10,651 bases of DNA from NCBI GenBank assembly GCA_025349905.2, contig MU625146.1, positions 1 to 10,651 on the forward strand, written 5' to 3'. The position numbers and the translations under genes are program-made. The notes below the pieces were generated by a model. The model searched no databases and was not told the origin of the DNA. It saw nothing but the letters and a program-made list of their open reading frames with translations. Of this stretch, positions 5,785 through 10,651 are shown in pieces; position 1 is the first letter of the stretch, and every line of letters begins with the position of its first letter. Source of the DNA: Blastocladiella britannica. Taxonomy: Eukaryota > Blastocladiomycota > Blastocladiomycetes > Blastocladiales > Blastocladiaceae.

Positions 5785-8527
5785 CGGCGCAAGCAGTGCG
5801 TATTGCATTAGATTATTTTACGATCTCAGAACCGGACTAACCTTCTTGACGTATGAGCCACAGAAAAGTAACAAAAACGAAGTAGACAACAACAAGGCTC
5901 CGCTCAAGGACCTGCTGCTAGCCGCCCTCTCGTGCATCACGTATGTGCGCGGCCTGCTCCCTGAATCCCAGTTTGGCCCCGCGCAGTTTGGCGACTTGGC
6001 AATCAAGTCGCTGATCCGCGGCAAGATTCCAACGCCGACATGTTTTGTGGACATGATCGAGCTCGGGGTCTTTGACGCCATTGACCGCGGATACTTGGCC
6101 ACACTGACGCTGGCGGTGCTTGAGTCGCTGGACCGCCCCGATGCGTCTCTCGAATCGTACCGGTTCTCTTTTTACTACGCCGCTCCCGAGGCGGTTCCCG
6201 CCGGCGCACGGGGCCACGTGGACGTGGACATGTCCTTGTCCAATGATGCTCGGCCGGGATCGCTCGGCGTGCTCCGAAACGGGCCCGCGCTCGCGGTCCC
6301 TATCGCGCGCCAAGTGCTCCAGTTTATGCGGACGCTCGTTGTTGTGGCTCAGACGCTGCATGTTCGTGGTCCCTCATTTTTTTGTTTGGCCGTTGCTCAT
6401 CCATAGATTTACACAGGACTTGCCGGAAAAGGTATACCTCGACATTCAGCTGCAGTACAACGACACGACGCCGGCAGATTACGAGCCGCCGTTGTTTCGC
6501 GCATGCGACTACCTGATTCAGCTCGCGCAGCCGGCCCGGCTCAATATCCAAGTCGGCGACGTTCTTGTTGGCGGCCACCGCCTTAGCCTGGCCCTTGCTA
6601 CCACCATGTCGACCGAGATTGATCGGTTTGCAGGTGCCTCTTTTTCTTTCCATTTCAATAGCACATAAACTCATTGCCCACAATTTGAGAGTAACAGTTG
6701 GCCGGTCCAGAATCTTGATTGGATCCGAACCAGAGGACGAACAAGCCATGTCGATCAAGCGGACCTCGTCGTACCCGAACCAGAGCGAAGCTCCCGACCA
6801 ATCCTCGGCGCCCAACGACCAACAAGCCGTGCGTGAGACGTCGACGGTCAGCAAACCGGCGCAAATCGAGATGCGAGAGGGATCGCGCAAATGGACGCTC
6901 TCGTGCCCGTGTGCGCTGACCAACCCGACCGCGGCTCTGGTGCAGTGCGACAAGTGTCGGGCATGGGCGCACATCTCGTGCCACGGATTCCGACAGCCGA
7001 CGGATGCAGCGTTGCGTGACCGGTTCCTCTGCCATGCGTGTAATCCCACTGCAGCACGGGTTGCGGACGAGCCGGCGCTCCAGCGACTGGCGCGGCTGCG
7101 CACCGCGATCGCGACCATGTGGAACGAGTACCCGGAGGACGAGGACGCGGCTACGATGCGCGCAAAGAGGAGTGGGGTTTACGGCAAGATCCCGGCGTCG
7201 GCGGATAACAAGCCGCGGCATGTGTGGTCGCGAAAGCAGCTGGCGACGCGACTTGGTACGGATCTCTCATTTTACTTGATCGTGCCGCTCTAATCTGTGA
7301 ATATTTTCAAAAGGATTGAGCCAACCGGAAGCTCTGGCGATCATTTACAATCTCGTCGACCTCATGATCCTGCGATTCGCCAAGGGCGATCCACGGCAGC
7401 AACGTGGTCGGCGGCAGCCCAACCGGTCGCCGCCATTCAGCGTCTACGTGTACAAGGAAAACGAGCAGGCGGTGCGTAACGTGTACGCCCTCTTTGCGCC
7501 GCGCACCTACCAGATCCCAAGCACCATTCTGGAGCAAATGGATGGGTCATCCCAGCATTTGCCGTCGCTTCCATCGTCAGTCGACCCGGTGCTCGAGTCG
7601 TGGCCGTCGAGCACCATTCACAAGCCGTCTCTAGGGTTGTTTGGATCCCAGCCGCAGACAGCGTACGTCCTTGGAGCCAACAACGATGACGATGACGAAG
7701 GCGGTGGCAGCACTGTCGGGACTGTGATTCCCGCAACTCCTCAACCCCCGCCGCCGCCGCCAGGTGGAATGGGGCATTCTCTGCCGCTCGTGACCCGCGC
7801 GCTCGAGCGCACGTCGGTAACCCACGCGCCAGTGGTGTCGGCCGTGGGCACTACCCACCGGCTGGACACTGCCCAGAGCCGCGATCTCTTGCCGACAATG
7901 GTCCCTTTCCCTGTACCCGAAAAGGCCTGGCTGGCTCCAGAGTCGTATGTGCCATCGAGCCAGGACTCGGAGCCCGACGCCATTGTTCCCGGATCCACTG
8001 CGTCCTGCCTGCTGTTGCCGCAAGCGTTGCCTCTGCCGCTGCCGCCAGGTGGCCGACGGACTGCGGCGACTCGACGTGATAGCCACGGGTTCACGGCGAT
8101 GGCGGCCACGATCACGAGCGACGGCGGCGGTAACGGTGACTGGCTTCCGATGGAGACGCAGCCGCTCACGGACTCGCGGCTGGCGCTGTCGCGCGCGCCC
8201 GCCACCTTCAAATCAAAGGAAATGGCGGTGTTGTCGCCGCCCGTGTTTGCGTCGCCGCCGCCGCCGATGCGTGGGATGGGACCAGTAGCAATGACGCCTG
8301 GGTCGGGAACAACTACCGAGGACGACGACGACGAGGGAGATGTGGATCTTGGTCGGGTTTTGGTGACCGGTGGTGGTGGTCCACGGAAGCGCAATGCAGC
8401 TGCAGTCCTGTACGACGGCGAGTCGGTGGATGCTCTGTCGGTGATCGCTCCAACCACCAAAACCAGCAGCAGCAGCAAGCGCGCCAAGTTGTCGGTGACC
8501 AAGGATCCCGTGCCTGCCGTCCTGTAA
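5781..8527 (+). CDS. HOP1: Meiotic chromosome-axis protein Hop1 (HORMA + PHD + winged helix)
   Basis: Hop1 builds the meiotic chromosome axis with Red1 and promotes interhomologue recombination and checkpoint signalling. Exons 5781-5795, 5864-6361, 6417-6633, 6698-7255 and 7314-8527 encode 833 aa; introns are 68, 55, 64 and 58 bp. The HORMA domain (about 10-240) contains ITYVRGLLPE, SLIRGK, MIELGVFDAI, a QLQYND strand and DYEPP. A PHD-like zinc finger follows (Cys313, 315, 327, 330, His335, Cys338, 355, 358). A winged-helix region (about 415-500; WSRKQLATRLGLSQPEALAI) makes up the fungal Hop1 chromatin-binding region. The tail (500-833) is disordered, rich in Pro and Ser, with acidic runs, basic nuclear-signal-like patches (787-789, 818-821) and [S/T]Q sites at 432, 509, 541, 645 and 711. 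The C-terminus AKLSVTK (820-826) resembles the yeast closure motif KISVSK. The third intron's ends are uncertain by a few residues. Confidence 0.92.
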
Positions 8528-8586
8528 GGCACCCAAGTACCGAGCGTATATAAATATATAATAACCCGCCATTGTATTGGTGGTAC
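8528..8586. terminator. Shared 3' region of HOP1 and CGI121
   Basis: These 59 bp separate convergent stop codons. The central GTATATAAATATATAATAA (8546-8564) is almost pure A/T in otherwise GC-rich surroundings. It is near-palindromic in composition, so it could act as an AT-rich polyadenylation efficiency element for both strands. Confidence 0.5.
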
Positions 8587-9345
8587 TCACGTCAGAATGC
8601 CCTTGAGCGCAATCGCCTCGACCAGCACCAGCTCGAGCTCGCGCATCGACATGCCCGCGAAATCGCGCGTTGCCCCGTTAGAACTCAGGCCCATGGCGGC
8701 CAGCAACCGCGGCACGTCGCACGAGTAGCCCAGGCGGTCGAGCGACGTGCGCGTGCCGTGAATGTACCGGGCCAAGTCGAGGTCATCGACATCCTCCTCT
8801 TCTTGGTCGTTGTCCTGGGCAGCGGACAGGACGCGGATCGCCAGCACGTTCGAGCACGCGTCCGAAATGCCGAAATGGGTCAGCGCGACCGCGACCTGTC
8901 ATTGGGTACCGTCAGTTTTCTTCTCCCCAAACGAACGACGTAATGGTACTACATTAGTAGATGCAGGCGACAACGCGGCCGTGACTTCAGTCCCGATCGT
9001 CCGCGTGCGCATGGTTCCCGCTTCGCGCGCCGCCAACGCGCGCGTTAGGGCCGCACGCAAGTGGAGCGGGGACGCGATCATGTCGGCGTCGAGAAATAAG
9101 ATGTCGCGCAGTGGGGATCGTGCTGCTGGTTCATCAGCGTCGGTGGTGGTGGTGGCGGTGCCGGCAGCAATGGCCTGGGACCGGAGCGACGCGGCGTTAG
9201 TCACTTCGCACCACAGCTCGACGTCGACGCGGGCCAGAATTGGTGATTGGGTGGGTGGTGGTGGAGCCGTTGTCGAGGAGGAGGTGGCCGAGGAAGGCAC
9301 TGGCGGGAGCGTGGGCGCGGCGTGTGCGATCTCGAGGATCGCCAT
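8587..9345 (-). CDS. CGI121: KEOPS/EKC complex subunit Cgi121
   Basis: Cgi121 (human TPRKB) binds Bud32 and tRNA in the KEOPS complex, which makes t6A37 on ANN-decoding tRNAs. Exon 1 is 8953-9345, exon 2 is 8587-8895, and the 57-bp intron has the branch AACTGAC. The product is 233 aa, longer than yeast (about 180) or human (about 175). Family landmarks: VTNAASLR (48-55), DILFLDADMI (81-90), TMRTRTIGTEV (111-121), LSPASTN (125-131) joined by the splice to VAVALTHFGISDA (132-144), then VLAIRVL and a C-terminal LVEAIALKGIL. The donor chosen (GTAGTA) keeps the expected spacing between SP..N and FGIS; a donor 3 bases later would add one Val. Extra length comes from a Ser/Thr/Pro insert (about 17-35), a Thr-rich stretch (62-69) and an acidic loop after VLSAAQ. 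Convergent with HOP1, divergent from IES6. Confidence 0.9.
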
Positions 9346-9444
9346 GGTGGTATTCTCTTTTCTATCTGTTGTTCGCCAAAATTCAAAAAAGAATTTCGAT
9401 CTGGACCTGGACTAGCACGAGCCCAATATAAAAAGAGAATTAAT
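9346..9444. promoter_or_regulatory. 99-bp bidirectional promoter CGI121/IES6
   Basis: The start codons of the two divergent genes are 99 bp apart. TATAAAAAG at 9427-9435 lies only nine bases before the IES6 ATG. If it were a TATA box with the usual 25-30-bp offset, transcription would start at or beyond the ATG. It is more likely an AT-rich leader, or the promoter uses another start mode. Confidence 0.5.
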
Positions 9445-10544
9445 ATGCCGCCAAAGAAACGATCGGCTACCGCCGCTGGAATCGCCGTGGGCTCTGCTGC
9501 TCGGCAACACCCGCCACCGCCGCCCCCGACCCGAGGCACCAAACGACCGCGCGGCCGGCCGCCGGGTCCTGGATCCGCCGTTGCTATGAGACGAATGGCC
9601 ACCACGCCGTCTCCGCTGGCCGCCTCTGCCGCTCCCGCTGACGATGATGCCGACGAGGACGGGGATGAACTTGATCGGGAGAACGAGCCGGACGAAGAAG
9701 ATGAGCAAGAGGAAGTGGAAGTGGAAGAGGAAGACGAGCTGGCTGACGATAACGATGATGTGGAAATTGACCAAGAGGATGACGACGACGACACCTACGG
9801 CGATGACCGCCGATCCACGCCCATCCGATCCACTTCCTCTTCATTATCATCCCGGCGCGGTGGCCGACGATCCACGCCCCAACCCAAGCAAAAACAGCAG
9901 CAGCAGCCGTCGTTGCTTTCCGGCCGGCGCTCGCAATTGCAGCAGTACCCAAAATCGTCCTCTTCATCGTCGCCAGCGATCGCCGCCAACGGCAGCAGCG
10001 ACCTAGACATCCCCAAAGACGACGAGCAAGAAGACGAAGAAGAGGAGGAAGAGGAAGAGGTAGAAGAAGACGAGGTCGCCGCGGCCATGGCCGGTCTATT
10101 GGACGTTGCTGCGGCTTCGAAACCCTGGAAACCCCCAATGTACAAGCCGCGGTCGCGCGCGTACAAGACGCTGCGGCACATGCTGACGATGCAGGCGAGT
10201 GACGCGGCCGAGGCTGACGCGCGTGCTCGGGGGCTCGACGACGTGTCGGTGCGAAGGGCGGTGAGGATCCCGGGACCTGAGTTCACGCCCATGTGTATGT
10301 GACCGTTCCTCCCTCTCTTGGACAATAGCTGACAGTATCAATAGGGACAAAACTCCTGGGCGGGCCATCGGTGCGCCTGGCCCGCAAGTACTGCGACATC
10401 ACGGGCTTGCCGGCGCCGTACACGGACCCAGTGACACAGCTCCACTACTACGACGCGGCGGTCCTGGAACGGATTCGCAGCATGCCCGAGGCACTGGTCC
10501 GGCAGTGCCTGGTGATGCGCAACAAGGCGTCGGCAGTCATTTGA
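9445..10544 (+). CDS. IES6: INO80 complex subunit Ies6/INO80C (YL1_C domain)
   Basis: Ies6 pairs with Arp5 in the INO80 chromatin remodeller. Exon 1 is 9445-10294, exon 2 is 10345-10544, and the 50-bp intron has donor GTATGT, branch GCTGAC and acceptor AATAG. The product is 349 aa, about twice yeast Ies6 (166 aa). The conserved part is C-terminal: KPWKPPMYKPRSRAYKTLRH (226-245), then the YL1_C motif ARKYCDITGLPAPYTDP (296-312), LHYYDAAVLERIR and a final MPEALVRQCLVMRNKASAVI, which parallels the end of INO80C. The N-terminal half is low complexity: a Pro run, an AT-hook (KRPRGRPPGPG, 33-43), two long Asp/Glu tracts (66-121, 192-210), and Gln and Ser runs. The alternative is Vps72/YL1 of SWR1, which shares YL1_C and acidic stretches; the C-terminal end and the KPWK region favour Ies6. 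The exact acceptor could shift by nine bases. Confidence 0.82.
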
Positions 10545-10651
10545 ATGCGATTCCCTTTGCCAAAACTGCACGGCTGCGCACTGAACAGAGTTTCGGATGC
10601 AGAAATCCGTGATGGAAGTGAAGTGGAACAAAACGTCCGTTTTATCGCCAA
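10545..10651. other. 3' flank of IES6, no gene supported
   Basis: These 107 bp follow the IES6 stop. Frames open to the window edge exist on the minus strand but show no recognisable family signature and overlap the IES6 coding exon. I see no promoter, RNA or repeat here. Confidence 0.4.

Noticed and set aside
6324..7118. Long open frame (264 codons) on the minus strand across HOP1
   Set aside because: No family signature; it lies antisense to the well-supported HORMA and PHD exons and is a by-product of GC-rich codon use.
7741..8532. 263-codon minus-strand open frame across the HOP1 tail
   Set aside because: Composition mirrors the Pro/Ser-rich sense strand; no domain and no start or splice logic.
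9201..9794. Ser-rich minus-strand open frame opposite IES6
   Set aside because: The poly-Ser is the complement of Asp/Glu-coding repeats; no independent support.
9445..10544. Vps72/YL1 identity for the last gene
   Set aside because: It shares YL1_C and acidity, but the N-terminal YL1 region is not visible, and both the KPWK...YKTLRH segment and the C-terminal end match Ies6/INO80C better.
1..10651. tRNA genes, mobile elements, CRISPR arrays or a biosynthetic cluster
   Set aside because: I saw no tRNA B-box-like arm, terminal repeats, transposase or reverse-transcriptase motifs, no regularly spaced repeats, and no shared pathway among neighbours.

Overview
The window is nuclear DNA from a fungus with a compact, gene-dense genome. 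It holds eight complete protein-coding genes plus one short twin-CX9C gene, nine in all, in 10.65 kb. The genes carry 18 short spliceosomal introns of about 50-97 bp. I placed each splice junction by reading frame plus alignment to the family as I know it. Retention of a complex I subunit rules out the Saccharomyces-type yeasts that lost complex I. The Hop1 architecture (HORMA, PHD, winged helix) is the fungal one. I cannot name the species; a filamentous or early-diverging fungus is my inference.

Layout, left to right. On the minus strand is an MFS hexose transporter of the Vps73/GLUT-like group (77-1904, six exons including a 10-nt microexon). Next, also on the minus strand, is a DHH-family cytosolic exopolyphosphatase (2103-3310). 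Divergent from it is COX17, the mitochondrial copper chaperone (3562-3840, plus). It converges on an FKBP12-type prolyl isomerase with an optional mitochondrial presequence (3882-4500, minus). The complex I subunit NDUFA5 (4677-5110, minus) is divergent, across only 50 bp, from URM1 (5161-5593, plus). The meiotic axis gene HOP1 follows (5781-8527, plus). It converges on CGI121, a KEOPS subunit (8587-9345, minus), which is divergent across 99 bp from an INO80-complex subunit, IES6/INO80C (9445-10544, plus). The last 107 bp hold nothing I can support.

The genes are not a pathway cluster. COX17, the FKBP and NDUFA5 are three neighbours with (possible) mitochondrial roles. URM1 and CGI121 both serve tRNA modification (wobble-U thiolation and t6A). 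HOP1 and IES6 act on chromatin. I found no mobile element, tRNA, rRNA or CRISPR array, and no convincing novel multi-gene system. The points most worth a second look are the microexon, the 5' splice-site preference for C at +4, the dual-start FKBP, a possible N-myristoylation signal on COX17, the uORF/intron arrangement at the HOP1 start, the AT-hook and acidic tracts of the IES6 homologue, and very short bidirectional promoters.
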